A program made the position numbers and the translations under genes. From an uncultured Bacteroides sp. (GTDB lineage Bacteria > Bacteroidota > Bacteroidia > Bacteroidales > Bacteroidaceae): a stretch of DNA of 64,000 bases. This document shows positions 43,998 to 52,512 of the stretch, piece after piece (the first letter of the stretch is position 1; every line of letters starts with the position of its first letter). The stretch spans positions 39,782-103,781 of the forward strand of contig NZ_CAUCSQ010000014.1 of NCBI RefSeq assembly GCF_958445495.1, given 5' to 3'. The notes under the pieces are model-generated. The model was given only the letters and a program-made list of their open reading frames with translations. It did not search any database and had not been told where the DNA came from.

Positions 43998-46838
43998 TTA
44001 TTTTCGTAACTGGGGCAGTTTTACTTCTGCCACTCCTACCCGGTCATCCCCTAAGACGATACGCAGGTCACTTGCCATTGTTTCCTTGAAATGGAAAGTA
44101 TGCAGTTTGCCATACTCTTCTACAGTGCCGGAATATACGGTAAGAAACTGTCCTCCTCCGCTGGATAATTGGATTTCGAAATCGGTTCTTAATTTATTTT
44201 CACGGTTGAATGCAATGGATATGCTGTTTATCTTAGTGTCGTTCTGCAGGGAAAAAGTGATGTAGTCGCCTTTGTTACCTTCCCAGGAAGTTGATAAATC
44301 ATTATCGATAACCTTACCGGCAGTTTCCTGATTGGTACTTGCACTGATGGGGGAGTCGCTTGAGGACGCCTGTGCGGTCGGCAGTTTCCCGCTTTCGACA
44401 ACGGTTAATGTGCCGTTCAGGCGGATGTCTGTAGAAGAGGCTCCTGCCATCAGGCTGAACTCGCCCGGTTCTACCACCCAATGCATGTCTGCGTTCAGCA
44501 GTTCCAATGCTTTGCGGTCGATAGAGAAGCTCACTTCTTTGGTCTCTCCCGGTTTCAGATGGATACGTTCGAATCCGGCAAGGTTCTTTTCATAGGTGGT
44601 GACACTGCTTAAAACATCCCGTATGTAAAGTTGTACTACTTCGTCGCCTGCACGTTTGCCGGTGTTGGTAATTTTGCAGGTGACGTAAGCTTTTTGATTC
44701 GGGGTGATAACGGCGGGAGATATTTTAAGGTCGGAATATTCGAAGGTGGTGTAACTCAGTCCGTAGCCGAACGGATATAATGCGCCGTTGACACGTGACA
44801 TGTTGCCGGATAGTCCGGTAGTTTTTCCTCCATCAACTTGTGAGGACGGTTTGCTGGGAAAGTTGAAGGGGATTTGTCCTACTGTTTTCGGGAAAGTTAC
44901 AGTCAGTTTTCCGCCGGGATTGTAATCGCCGAAAAGTACGTCGGCTACTGCTTTCCCGCCTTTAGACCCCGGATACCAGGCTTCGAGTATGGCAGGCACG
45001 AACTTGTCCGCCCAGTTGATGGAAAGCGGACGTCCGTTGATAAGGATTAGGACGACAGGTTTTCCTGTGGCTGTCACCGCTTTTAGCAATTCGAGTTGAC
45101 GGCCGGGAAGTTCGAGGCTGCTGCGGGATTTGTTCTCTCCGCAAGTGCGCTGCCCGCCTCCCAGTACAACAACCGCTACATCTGCCTCTTTTGCCTGGTT
45201 GACTGCTTTTTCTATTTCTTTCTGTTCTTCGTCCGTCAGAGGGTAATCTATCAGTTCCGATTCGGGCCAATTGGCGTCTACCAACTCGCAACCTTTGGTG
45301 TAAAGCACTTCCGCTTTTCCTTTCATTTTGTCTTGGATGCCTTTCAGCACGGAAGTCACTTCTACTGCCAATGGACCGTAGTGGGTCAGGGCATATGAGT
45401 GTTCATCTGCATTCGGGCCGCAAACCGCTATCTTTCGGATGTTTGAAGCATCCAACGGTAATGTGTTCTTGTCATTTTTCAACAGTACGATTGATTCGCG
45501 TGAGGCTTGTAAGGCTACCTCTTCGTTTTCTGCTTTTTCCACTTCTTCATCCGCTCCTTTCAAATCGGTCTGGTAGGGATGGTCGAATAATCCGACGAGG
45601 AACTTCACCCGTAAAATATCACGTACCCGTTCATTGATGACTTCTTCGCTCAATCCTCCTTCTTTTACCAGTTCTCTCAATGGCAAGACGTAGGAGTCCG
45701 GAGAACGGAAGGTGCATCGTACATTCAGCCCTGCTTCCACGCTTTGGCGGACAGCTTCTTTCATGTCTTTGGCTGTTCCGTGTTTGGTGTAGAGGTATTC
45801 TACTGCATCGCTGTCGGAAACTACGTATCCCCGGAATCCCATCTCTCCGCGCAGGCGGGTAGTCAGCCAGTAATAGCTGCTTTGAACGGGAAAACCGTCA
45901 TAATCGTTGTAGGAGCTCATTATGCCGAGCAATCCCGCTTCGCGGATTACTCGTTTGAAAGGGTAGGCATGTATCATTTCCACTTCGCGCGGGGACATTT
46001 GCGGGTCGACACGTGCCATGCCTTCGCGCGCTCCTTTGTTGTTGCTGTATGCGATGAAGTGTTTTCCGGTTGCCGCTATCTGGTAATCGTGCTGCATTCC
46101 CCGTACCATTTCGATACCCAGTTCGGCTACGAGATACGGAGATTCTCCGTAGACTTCTTCGTAGCGTCCCCAACGTTGGTCGCGCCCTACGTCAAGTATC
46201 GGGGCATATACATTGGTATAGCCCAACATGCGCGCTTCCCGTCCGGTGATTAGTCCTATCTGGCGGATAAGCTGGCGGTTCCATGTGTGTCCCAGTCCTA
46301 ATTGGGTGGGGAAGTTGGTGGCTTTATAGCTTTCCACTCCGCGTATGCCTTCATTGGTGAAGTCGACGGGGATGCCGAGACGTGTTTCTTCTATGAAGAA
46401 CCGTTGCACTTCATTCAGTGCCCAGGCATGTTTGGAAGCCGGCCATACGTATTCGTTGTCCGACGGCGGAAGTCCCCATTGCTGGAAACCGTTCAGGTGT
46501 TCGTCAATTGCGCCGATTCCGTCTTTCCAGATTTGTTTTTTCCATTCGGGAGTTGGAAGGTCGTCTTTTAATACCCGTTTGTATCCGTAAAGGGTTACCA
46601 TCTGGCATGTTTTTTCTTCCAGCGTCATCTGGCTGAGCAGGTCTTCTATGCGTGCGTCGATGGGAGCTGAGGAGTCTTCATATACGTCTTTAATACCGTT
46701 TTTGTTGAAATCTATCCATCCTTTTTTATACATTTCGGTACGGACAGGTTTGTAGGTAGCGGGTATTCTACTTGTCTTTTGTGCCGGGAGGATTGCACAA
46801 CTTCCTAGAAATAAGGCTGTAAATAAAACTTTTCTCAT
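43998..46838 (-). CDS. Glycoside hydrolase family 3 enzyme with C-terminal F5/8-type domain
   Basis: The 946-residue exported enzyme (signal MRKVLFTALFLGSCAILPAQ) cleaves terminal sugar residues, probably beta-linked glucose or xylose. The GH3 N-domain shows LSQMTLEEKTCQMV, GKHFIAYSNNKG, and the nucleophile region GYVVSDSDAVEYL with the Asp near residue 341. The GH3 C-domain (VLLKNDKNTLPLD, VVVLGGGQRTCGE, ILINGRPLSINWAD), a fibronectin-III-like domain (about 690-790) and a discoidin-like domain (about 820-946: STNQETAGKVIDNDLSTSWEG) follow. The last may bind glycan. It forms an operon with the lactonase-like gene. Confidence 0.94.
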   Translation of the reverse strand: MRKVLFTALFLGSCAILPAQKTSRIPATYKPVRTEMYKKGWIDFNKNGIKDVYEDSSAPIDARIEDLLSQMTLEEKTCQMVTLYGYKRVLKDDLPTPEWKKQIWKDGIGAIDEHLNGFQQWGLPPSDNEYVWPASKHAWALNEVQRFFIEETRLGIPVDFTNEGIRGVESYKATNFPTQLGLGHTWNRQLIRQIGLITGREARMLGYTNVYAPILDVGRDQRWGRYEEVYGESPYLVAELGIEMVRGMQHDYQIAATGKHFIAYSNNKGAREGMARVDPQMSPREVEMIHAYPFKRVIREAGLLGIMSSYNDYDGFPVQSSYYWLTTRLRGEMGFRGYVVSDSDAVEYLYTKHGTAKDMKEAVRQSVEAGLNVRCTFRSPDSYVLPLRELVKEGGLSEEVINERVRDILRVKFLVGLFDHPYQTDLKGADEEVEKAENEEVALQASRESIVLLKNDKNTLPLDASNIRKIAVCGPNADEHSYALTHYGPLAVEVTSVLKGIQDKMKGKAEVLYTKGCELVDANWPESELIDYPLTDEEQKEIEKAVNQAKEADVAVVVLGGGQRTCGENKSRSSLELPGRQLELLKAVTATGKPVVLILINGRPLSINWADKFVPAILEAWYPGSKGGKAVADVLFGDYNPGGKLTVTFPKTVGQIPFNFPSKPSSQVDGGKTTGLSGNMSRVNGALYPFGYGLSYTTFEYSDLKISPAVITPNQKAYVTCKITNTGKRAGDEVVQLYIRDVLSSVTTYEKNLAGFERIHLKPGETKEVSFSIDRKALELLNADMHWVVEPGEFSLMAGASSTDIRLNGTLTVVESGKLPTAQASSSDSPISASTNQETAGKVIDNDLSTSWEGNKGDYITFSLQNDTKINSISIAFNRENKLRTDFEIQLSSGGGQFLTVYSGTVEEYGKLHTFHFKETMASDLRIVLGDDRVGVAEVKLPQLRK

Positions 46839-46871
46839 GATATCTTTTTGTGTTAGGTATAAAATTGTTCC

Positions 46872-46880
46872 GTAAAGATA
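46872..46880 (-). promoter_or_regulatory. -7 element for the GH3 operon
   Basis: The minus strand reads TATCTTTAC, one base off TAnnTTTG, about 35 bp before the start. Confidence 0.4.
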
Positions 46881-46933
46881 CAGCTTTGATATAATATTTG
46901 CTAACGTATCCTCGTAATTTAAAAAACATTTCT

Positions 46934-46942
46934 TACCTTTGT
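46934..46942 (+). promoter_or_regulatory. -7 element for ssrA
   Basis: TACCTTTGT matches TAnnTTTG. The expected start near 46948 would leave a 5' extension of about 40 nt for removal by RNase P. Confidence 0.6.
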
Positions 46943-46990
46943 GCTTTGGAAAGGCGTTTCGAAATCGCTATTTCATATTCATAAGAATTT

Positions 46991-47384
46991 GGGCTTGACT
47001 GGATTTGACAGCGGGCAGAAATGGTGAGTAAGCATGCAGTGGGTCGGTAATTTCCACTTAAATCTCAGTTATCAAAATTTTATCTGGCGAAACTAATTAC
47101 GCTCTTGCTGCTTAATCGAATCACAGTAGATTAGCTTAATCCAGGCACTAGGTGCCAGGACGAGACATCACTCGGAAGCTGTTGCTCCGAAGCATTCCGG
47201 TTCAGTGGTGCAGTTACATCGGGGATAGTCAAAGGCGGCCTCGCACTTTTGATGAAACTTTAGAGGATAAGGCAGGAATTGATGGCTTTGGTTCTGTTCC
47301 TGCACGAAAATTTAGGCAAAGATAAGCATGTAGAAAGCTTATGATTTCCTCGTTTGGACGAGGGTTCGATTCCCTCCAGGTCCA
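46991..47384 (+). ncRNA. ssrA: Transfer-messenger RNA (tmRNA)
   Basis: tmRNA rescues stalled ribosomes. The 5' end GGGCTTGACTGGATTTGACA and the 3' end with T-arm GAGGGTTCGATTCCCTC pair in the acceptor stem (GGGCTTG with CAGGTCC, two G-U pairs). The tag frame reads GGC GAA ACT AAT TAC GCT CTT GCT GCT TAA, giving GETNYALAA after the loaded Ala, the Bacteroidetes tag. No CCA is encoded (the 3' bases are ACAG), so CCA must be added by the nucleotidyltransferase. The length of about 394 nt is normal. Confidence 0.97.
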
Positions 47385-47408
47385 CAGAAGTCTGACGAAA
47401 GACAATGA

Positions 47409-47445
47409 AAAATCCTGTAATTCTCTGAATTACAGGATTTTACTT
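47409..47445 (+). terminator. tmRNA terminator
   Basis: A perfect 15-bp stem (AAATCCTGTAATTC and GAATTACAGGATTT with a three-base loop) is followed by TACTTTTG. It lies 24 bp beyond the mature 3' end. Confidence 0.85.
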
Positions 47446-47650
47446 TTGTAAGATGATGAATTAAAATGAATATAAAAGAAAGTTTTTGGTTGGAGAAATC
47501 ATTGGACTTAAAATATGTCCTTCTCCAAGTCCAACAGACTTCATTCTATTTTATTGATATTCAATATTTTATATTTGTATAATCCTCTGATTATTAAGAC
47601 CTTTGCGTCATTGAAATAATAATTGAAAGTGATGTAATATGGTATCAATT
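47446..47650. other. AT-rich intergenic region
   Basis: About 205 bp with one hairpin (TTGGttGGAGAA ... TTCTCCaagtCCAA at about 47488-47534). No gene seen. A plus-strand TATATTTGT at 47570 fits the -7 consensus but leads to no gene on that strand. Confidence 0.45.
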
Positions 47651-48427
47651 TTATTCCTTCTTTAATATATAGAAGCAACTTGTACTAAAGAAATTGCGAA
47701 TGTATGGTATATTGGCAATGACCTTGTTCAGTTTCTGGGGAGTCAATCGGAATTTGATTTCATAATGGGGATTAATGAAATACAATTGTTCGTGGATAAT
47801 TTGATATCCACTTTTGTTAATGATGTTTTTGAACTGCTCAATGGTGCATTTTGTTTTTCTTATTTCCAAGAGTTCATTTACGGTATCGTCTTTCTCTCCA
47901 CATCCTTTCAGTAACTTTTTATAGATGAAACGGGGCAATAGATGGATAAACGGAAGATGTGATATTATTTTGCTGGATGCGATTTGTTGATGCCCTCCAA
48001 AAGGCATTTGCCAAGCGGGGAAAGCCACAAAAATGATTCCGTCGGAAGATAAAAAAGAAGCCAAGTCAGAGAGAAAAAGAACTTTGTCGTGTATGTGTTC
48101 TATTACGTCATGGCAAATTATGAGGTTAAAATTGTATGTCAATTCTTTTAGCTTGAAGATGTCGGATACTATAAATTTTCCGTTCCTTCCTTTTTCCTTG
48201 AAAAAAAAGTTGGCTTGTTCTATTCTTGAACTTGCTATGTCCACTCCTGTAACATTGCAATTTAATTCGGCAAAGGGAAGTAAATTTCCTCCTTCCCCAC
48301 ATCCCACCTCCAATATATTGTTGGGAATGCGTTTCATTACTTTTTGGATGTATGGAATATAGTATTTTTGGCATGTATATGCTTGCTCCTCAAAATAGCA
48401 TTTACGGTTTGTATGTCTTTGTTGCAT
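47651..48427 (-). CDS. Class I SAM-dependent methyltransferase
   Basis: The 258-residue protein has the Rossmann methyltransferase motifs: motif I ILEVGCGEGGNLLPFAEL, acidic motif II NVTGVDIASSRIEQA, and motif IV LIICHDVIEHI, followed by FVAFPAWQMPFGGHQQI. It resembles UbiE/UbiG-like small-molecule or glycan methyltransferases such as those in capsule or O-antigen sets; the target is unknown. The C-terminal half (ISHLPFIHLLPRFIYKKLL) is more hydrophobic. The gene is AT-rich against its neighbours. It follows the sigma-barrel fusion gene by 75 bp and may share its transcript. Confidence 0.88.
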   Translation of the reverse strand: MQQRHTNRKCYFEEQAYTCQKYYIPYIQKVMKRIPNNILEVGCGEGGNLLPFAELNCNVTGVDIASSRIEQANFFFKEKGRNGKFIVSDIFKLKELTYNFNLIICHDVIEHIHDKVLFLSDLASFLSSDGIIFVAFPAWQMPFGGHQQIASSKIISHLPFIHLLPRFIYKKLLKGCGEKDDTVNELLEIRKTKCTIEQFKNIINKSGYQIIHEQLYFINPHYEIKFRLTPQKLNKVIANIPYIRNFFSTSCFYILKKE

Positions 48428-48502
48428 GTTCTCTTTACTTTATTTATCACACTATTTATATGATAAGGAAAAGAGGGAAAGACTGCATACGTTTTGCTCT
48501 TT

Positions 48503-49990
48503 TTACCAAGAAAAGCGGATACCAATCGGAAGAGATATATCCAAAGGTCTTTGAGTTCGGATTGTATTCGGACTTCCTTTGGGGTTGAAATAATAATGAA
48601 GGCTTGGCTCTGCATAAATTCCCACGGAAGGAGTTATCTGATATTGGAAGCCTGCACTGACATCTATAGACCATTGTAAAGGAAGGTCTGAGTTTTCTTT
48701 TTGAACGGTTATTTTGTTATTTTCTATAATAGTTTCTTTTGTTATTGCTTTTATGGGAACTTCTAATATTGTTCCGGTTGAACTGTATATTGACATGTTT
48801 CCTCGTTTCCATAGTTGAAAAGTACCTTTTAAGGGTATTCCCAAATAGTTTATATATTGCATCTTTTCTGTGTAATATTCTCTTTGTGTCGTGAACTTTG
48901 ATTTTAATAAAGTATAGCGTATTCCGGTTTCTATCCCCCAGCGTTCGTTTATGCTTTTATGCAAAGCTACGGATAGGGTGATAGGTGTATAATGATACAC
49001 TTTCTCTTCTATTTTAATTTCTTCAGGTGCACCAGAGGATATATCGCCGGGAATGGTGGAATGTTTCATTTTGTTGTATGATTTTCCACCCGAATATGAT
49101 ATTGAAACATTCCAGTAGGATTTATTTTTCAAAGTGGGTATGACGCTTGTGTTGTATCCTCTTTTAGTTTTTTCCTTTTTAGCCGTATCTTTACTCTGTT
49201 CTTCTTTAAGATTTTGAAATGAATGGGATACTGTTATAGTGTCTTCGGAAGTAGAACTATGCCGTGCCGTATCTAAAACAGATGCAATGGGAGTCTGTCT
49301 TGGAGGATTGGATGGATATGAATGTTTTACAGAATCGTTTACGGTTTTCATGGAACTGTTATCTTCTTTTGCCATTTCTGTATATTCGGCTTCTTTTAAA
49401 GTCTTGTTGTTTAGAATAAACCATATACTTAACGGGAGTATAATCATTATAAGTATGAGTAATCCATATTGTGTTATAAGTTTTTTCAACATCTCTTTAG
49501 CCCTGAAAAGTTGGGAAGATGATGAATGTGTTGCTATTCCCAACAAAGAACTGATTTCTTTATGGGACATACCTTCTACTACTGATAATTTGAATATCTT
49601 TTGATAGCCTTCGGGAAGCTGTTCTACAAGTTTTATTAAGTCGGTATAGGAAGGAAGGTCTTTGGGCTGTATTTCATCAAGGGGTTCTTCGGTTTTTTCT
49701 AGTTCTGATAAAGAGATGATAGTTGATGTATTACGTTGATTGATGTATTTAAGGCATATATTTTTTACGATTGTCCTTATCCATCTGTCTAATTTATTAG
49801 GGTCTTGTAATGAACCGATAGAGGTGAAAATGATTATGAAGCTATCATGTATCAGGTCTTGTGCGATTTGTCTGTCAGCAACATAGAAAAGGCAAACTCT
49901 TATCATTTTATTGTAGTATTTTTGATAGAGTATGCCAAGAGCCTGTTTGTCTCCTTGACAACACAATTCTATAAGCCTTTTATTATTCAT
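48503..49990 (-). CDS. ECF sigma factor fused to a membrane helix and an outer-membrane barrel-like domain
   Basis: A single 495-residue frame. Residues 1-90 are sigma region 2 (LCCQGDKQALGILYQKYYN, AQDLIHDSFIIIF, LDRWIRTIVKN), and residues 115-172 are region 4 (LIKLVEQLPEGYQKIFKLSV, MSHKEISSLLGI, SSSSQLFRAKEMLKKLI). Residues 175-195 are a membrane helix (YGLLILIMIILPLSIWFIL). Residues 196-290 form a Ser/Thr/Lys/Glu-rich linker without hydrophobic stretches. From 291 to 495 alternating strands follow (SYWNVSISYSGGKSY, WGIETGIRYTLLKSKF, QYINYLGIPLKGTFQLW, SIDVSAGFQYQI, VGIYAEPSLHYYF) ending LDISLPIGIRFSW; the final aromatic residue suits BAM-inserted barrels. No anti-sigma gene is adjacent. 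AT-rich. The inferred topology (cytoplasm, inner membrane, periplasm, outer membrane) is striking; see findings. Confidence 0.88.
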   Translation of the reverse strand: MNNKRLIELCCQGDKQALGILYQKYYNKMIRVCLFYVADRQIAQDLIHDSFIIIFTSIGSLQDPNKLDRWIRTIVKNICLKYINQRNTSTIISLSELEKTEEPLDEIQPKDLPSYTDLIKLVEQLPEGYQKIFKLSVVEGMSHKEISSLLGIATHSSSSQLFRAKEMLKKLITQYGLLILIMIILPLSIWFILNNKTLKEAEYTEMAKEDNSSMKTVNDSVKHSYPSNPPRQTPIASVLDTARHSSTSEDTITVSHSFQNLKEEQSKDTAKKEKTKRGYNTSVIPTLKNKSYWNVSISYSGGKSYNKMKHSTIPGDISSGAPEEIKIEEKVYHYTPITLSVALHKSINERWGIETGIRYTLLKSKFTTQREYYTEKMQYINYLGIPLKGTFQLWKRGNMSIYSSTGTILEVPIKAITKETIIENNKITVQKENSDLPLQWSIDVSAGFQYQITPSVGIYAEPSLHYYFNPKGSPNTIRTQRPLDISLPIGIRFSW

Positions 49991-50025
49991 GCACCTTATA
50001 ACTTTGTAATAAATAAGATATAAGG

Positions 50026-50058
50026 AGCCGGAAAAGACTGCATGTCTTTTCCGGCTTT
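50026..50058. terminator. Hairpin between the fusion gene and the crp-like gene
   Basis: A perfect 13-bp stem (AGCCGGAAAAGAC with GTCTTTTCCGGCT, five-base loop) with weak T-runs. It lies 36 bp upstream of the fusion-gene start, so it may be part of that gene's leader rather than a terminator. Confidence 0.55.
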
Positions 50059-50318
50059 AACATAATTTTATGGTTAAGTTGTGTTCTCATACCTTTTTGG
50101 GGTACTTCTTTTTGGGGGTGGCTTACACCCTGGTTTTCTTCTGTAAATCCCATTTCCCTGTATGGCTCGGCTATGGGTATCAGTTCTTTGCCGTGTGGGA
50201 AATAGGTGTCTATCCGTTTTCTGATGAGCCGGCTTTACAATTGCCAGTTCTTCTGTTTTTTAGAGGAGGCAAACAGATTTCTTTGGCCGGCGGTTATATA
50301 TAAATCAATATTTATCCG
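50059..50318. other. Intergenic region upstream of the crp-like gene
   Basis: About 260 bp. A 77-codon plus-strand frame exists but shows no family. The part from about 50262 shares blocks (GGAGGCAAAC, CAGATTTCTTTG, TCAATATTTAT) with the promoter region of the MFS gene at 21455-21513. Confidence 0.45.
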
Positions 50319-50327
50319 TAAGTTTGC
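50319..50327 (+). promoter_or_regulatory. -7 element for the Crp-like gene
   Basis: TAAGTTTGC, an exact TAnnTTTG match, 25 bp before the start codon. Confidence 0.6.
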
Positions 50328-50351
50328 ACTGATGGAAAACGATTAAGGATT

Positions 50352-50915
50352 ATGACGAATGTAATAGATATGATGAGTTCTTTGTATCCGGTTTCCGATG
50401 ATACAATACAAATGCTGAAAGAAAATGTGACAATCTGCCATTTCCCTAGAAAATACCTGTTGATAGAGGCCGGTAAATATGGCAGGTCGGCTTATTTTAT
50501 TGAAAAAGGAATGACTCGTTCTTTCTGGCTGGTGAATGGGGAAGAGATAACTACTTCTTTTTCGTGTGAAGGAGGAATTGTGTTCAGTATGGATGAGTTG
50601 TACTATAATAAGATGAGTGAGGAATTTGTTGAAACCCTTGAGGAGGTTGTCGCTTATAAAATATCTCTGCCTGATTTGCTCCGGCTTTTTCAGACTAATA
50701 TAGAATTGGCTAACTGGGGCAGGATTATCCATCAGAACGAGTATCGGCGTTTGCACCGTTCGCATAAGGAACGTCTGACATTATCGGCAAGGGAGAGATA
50801 CGAGGAGTTCAGGCAACAGTTTCCACAGATATGCCAACGGGTACAATTGGGATATATCGCTTCTTATTTGGGAATAACGCTTTCTACTCTTAGCCGTCTC
50901 AGAAGTCGGAAATAA
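50352..50915 (+). CDS. Crp/Fnr-family transcription regulator
   Basis: The 187-residue protein has an N-terminal cyclic-nucleotide-binding-like domain (about 15-110: VTICHFPRKYLLIEAGKYGRSAYFIEKGMTR split over strands, SFWLVNGEEITTSFSCEGGIVFSM) and a C-terminal segment with a helix-turn-helix (about 165-185: QLGYIASYLGITLSTLSRLR). The phosphate-binding R-x-A of true CRP is absent, so the ligand may not be cAMP. The short C-terminal domain and the pattern YEEFRQQFPQICQRVQLGYIASYL are typical of the large Bacteroidetes Crp subgroup. Its promoter resembles that of the MFS gene at 21515. Confidence 0.92.
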   Translation: MTNVIDMMSSLYPVSDDTIQMLKENVTICHFPRKYLLIEAGKYGRSAYFIEKGMTRSFWLVNGEEITTSFSCEGGIVFSMDELYYNKMSEEFVETLEEVVAYKISLPDLLRLFQTNIELANWGRIIHQNEYRRLHRSHKERLTLSARERYEEFRQQFPQICQRVQLGYIASYLGITLSTLSRLRSRK

Positions 50916-50971
50916 CTCTTGTGCGGAGTAAAATTTTGATGTAGGACAATTTTTAAAATGTACGGGTTCAG

Positions 50972-50980
50972 TAACTTTGG
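50972..50980 (+). promoter_or_regulatory. -7 element for the acyltransferase gene
   Basis: TAACTTTGG, a TAnnTTTG match, about 50 bp before the start codon. Confidence 0.5.
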
Positions 50981-51029
50981 GGCCTTATTGATAATGTGAA
51001 AAACAATCATTTAAAATTATAAATTTATC

Positions 51030-52178
51030 ATGCAAAAAATTGCTTCTTCTGCTGTATTTGCAGATACCAAACCTCATTACGAGCTTCTTGACGGCTTGAG
51101 GGGAGTTGCTGCACTTCTGGTTATATGGTATCATATTTTTGAAGGCTTTGCAACGAGTCCCATAGACCAACGGTTTAATCACGGGTATCTGGCTGTCGAT
51201 TTTTTCTTTATCTTGTCGGGGTTTGTGGTAGGATACGCTTATGACGACCGTTGGAAAACAACGATGAATGTGAAAAACTTTTTTAAGCGAAGGTTGATTC
51301 GTCTGCATCCGATGGTTGTATTGGGAGCTGTTTTGGGAGCTATAACATTCTACATACAGGGGTGCGAGAAGTGGGACGGTTCGCATGTGGCTGTTTCCAT
51401 GCTGATGCTTGCCATGTTTCTTAATTTGTTTCTGATTCCTGCATTGCCCGGTTCCGGGTCTGAGGTTCGTGGAAACGGTGAAATGTATCCTTTGAATGGT
51501 CCGAGCTGGTCTTTGTTTTTCGAGTATATAGGGAACATCCTGTATGCGTTGTTTATCCGCCGGTTATCAACAAAACAGCTTACGGTGCTTGTCGTCCTTG
51601 CGGGAGCCGGATTGGCTTCGTTTGCCGTATGCAACCTTTCCGGTTACGGGCATTTGGGTGTCGGGTGGACGTTGGCGGATTATAATCTGCTCGGAGGTTT
51701 TCTTCGTTTGTTGTTTGCCTTTTCCATCGGATTGCTGATGTCGCGTGTTTTTAAACCGGTTAAGATTAGGGGCGGTTTCTGGATATGCAGTTTTTCGATT
51801 GCCGTTCTTCTTTCCGTTCCGCATATCGGCGGCATGGAATCTCCGTGGATGAACGGTATTTATGATTCCGTATGTATCATTGTCTTTTTCCCGATACTTG
51901 TCTATTTGGGAGCTTCGGGGAAAACCACGGACAAGGGGAGTTCTATGATTTGCAAATTCCTGGGGGATATATCTTATCCTTTATATATCGTTCATTATCC
52001 TTTTATGTATCTGTTTTATGCGTGGTTGTGGAGTGGTGAGAAACTGGCGTTTTCTGAGGTTTGGCCGGTGGCTCTGATTTTATTTTTCGGGAATATCCTG
52101 TTGGCATACCTTTGTCTGAAATTGTATGACGAGCCTGTAAGAAGATGGTTGACTAAAAAGTTTCTTGCTAAGAAATGA
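51030..52178 (+). CDS. Acyltransferase 3 (OafA/YrhL-type) membrane protein
   Basis: A 382-residue inner-membrane protein with about ten helices. The family motifs are YELLDGLRGVAALLVIWYHIFEGF with the catalytic-type His, HGYLAVDFFFILSGFVVGYAY, and RRLIRLHPMVVLGAVLGAITF. The family O-acetylates or acylates sugars of surface polysaccharides or antibiotics at the cell envelope. The N-terminal 10 residues before the first helix are short. No sugar-biosynthesis genes are near, so the substrate is unknown. Confidence 0.93.
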   Translation: MQKIASSAVFADTKPHYELLDGLRGVAALLVIWYHIFEGFATSPIDQRFNHGYLAVDFFFILSGFVVGYAYDDRWKTTMNVKNFFKRRLIRLHPMVVLGAVLGAITFYIQGCEKWDGSHVAVSMLMLAMFLNLFLIPALPGSGSEVRGNGEMYPLNGPSWSLFFEYIGNILYALFIRRLSTKQLTVLVVLAGAGLASFAVCNLSGYGHLGVGWTLADYNLLGGFLRLLFAFSIGLLMSRVFKPVKIRGGFWICSFSIAVLLSVPHIGGMESPWMNGIYDSVCIIVFFPILVYLGASGKTTDKGSSMICKFLGDISYPLYIVHYPFMYLFYAWLWSGEKLAFSEVWPVALILFFGNILLAYLCLKLYDEPVRRWLTKKFLAKK

Positions 52179-52486
52179 GACTATCATTTTGACTTCCGGC
52201 AGCCCGTGTGACGTACGGGTTGAGGCAAATATATGAGTTTCCCGGTCGGTTAACTGATTGTTGACAGGCCGGACGATGTTTTCGTCATTCTCTGTGGTGT
52301 CAAGGATAAGACCGATGGAGAATGATTTTTTGCCGCTATGCAGGTTTGTATCGAGTCTTCCGTTGGGGGCGGGCATGAGTAAATGAACTTCCTGTTTCTG
52401 GTTTTGCGGTTGTTTTCCTGGTTGCCGGATTCTCTTTTTTATTACCGTATCTATCGGTTTTATTAGATTATCCCGGCTAATTTGCG
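52179..52486. other. Intergenic region before dinB
   Basis: About 308 bp. A minus-strand frame of 144 codons spans it (52080-52514) but overlaps the dinB promoter and start and matches no family that I recognise. A weak CCCGT/ACGGG hairpin lies at about 52203-52219. Confidence 0.4.
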
Positions 52487-52495
52487 TAAGTTTGC
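52487..52495 (+). promoter_or_regulatory. -7 element for dinB
   Basis: TAAGTTTGC, an exact TAnnTTTG match, 18 bp before the start codon, so the leader would be about ten nucleotides. No LexA-type palindrome was found. Confidence 0.55.
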
Positions 52496-52512
52496 TATGG
52501 TAATCAGGTAAC

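Noticed and set aside
46991..47384. tRNA gene at the 3' end of the tmRNA region
   Set aside because: The T-arm and acceptor parts belong to ssrA; there is no anticodon arm, and the 5' half and tag frame match tmRNA.
47570..47578. Plus-strand promoter TATATTTGT after ssrA
   Set aside because: It fits the -7 consensus, but no plus-strand gene follows until 50352, and AT-rich DNA yields such matches by chance.
50070..50303. 77-codon plus-strand frame before the Crp-like gene
   Set aside because: No family match by eye and it overlaps the promoter region; aromatic-rich composition looks like a chance frame.
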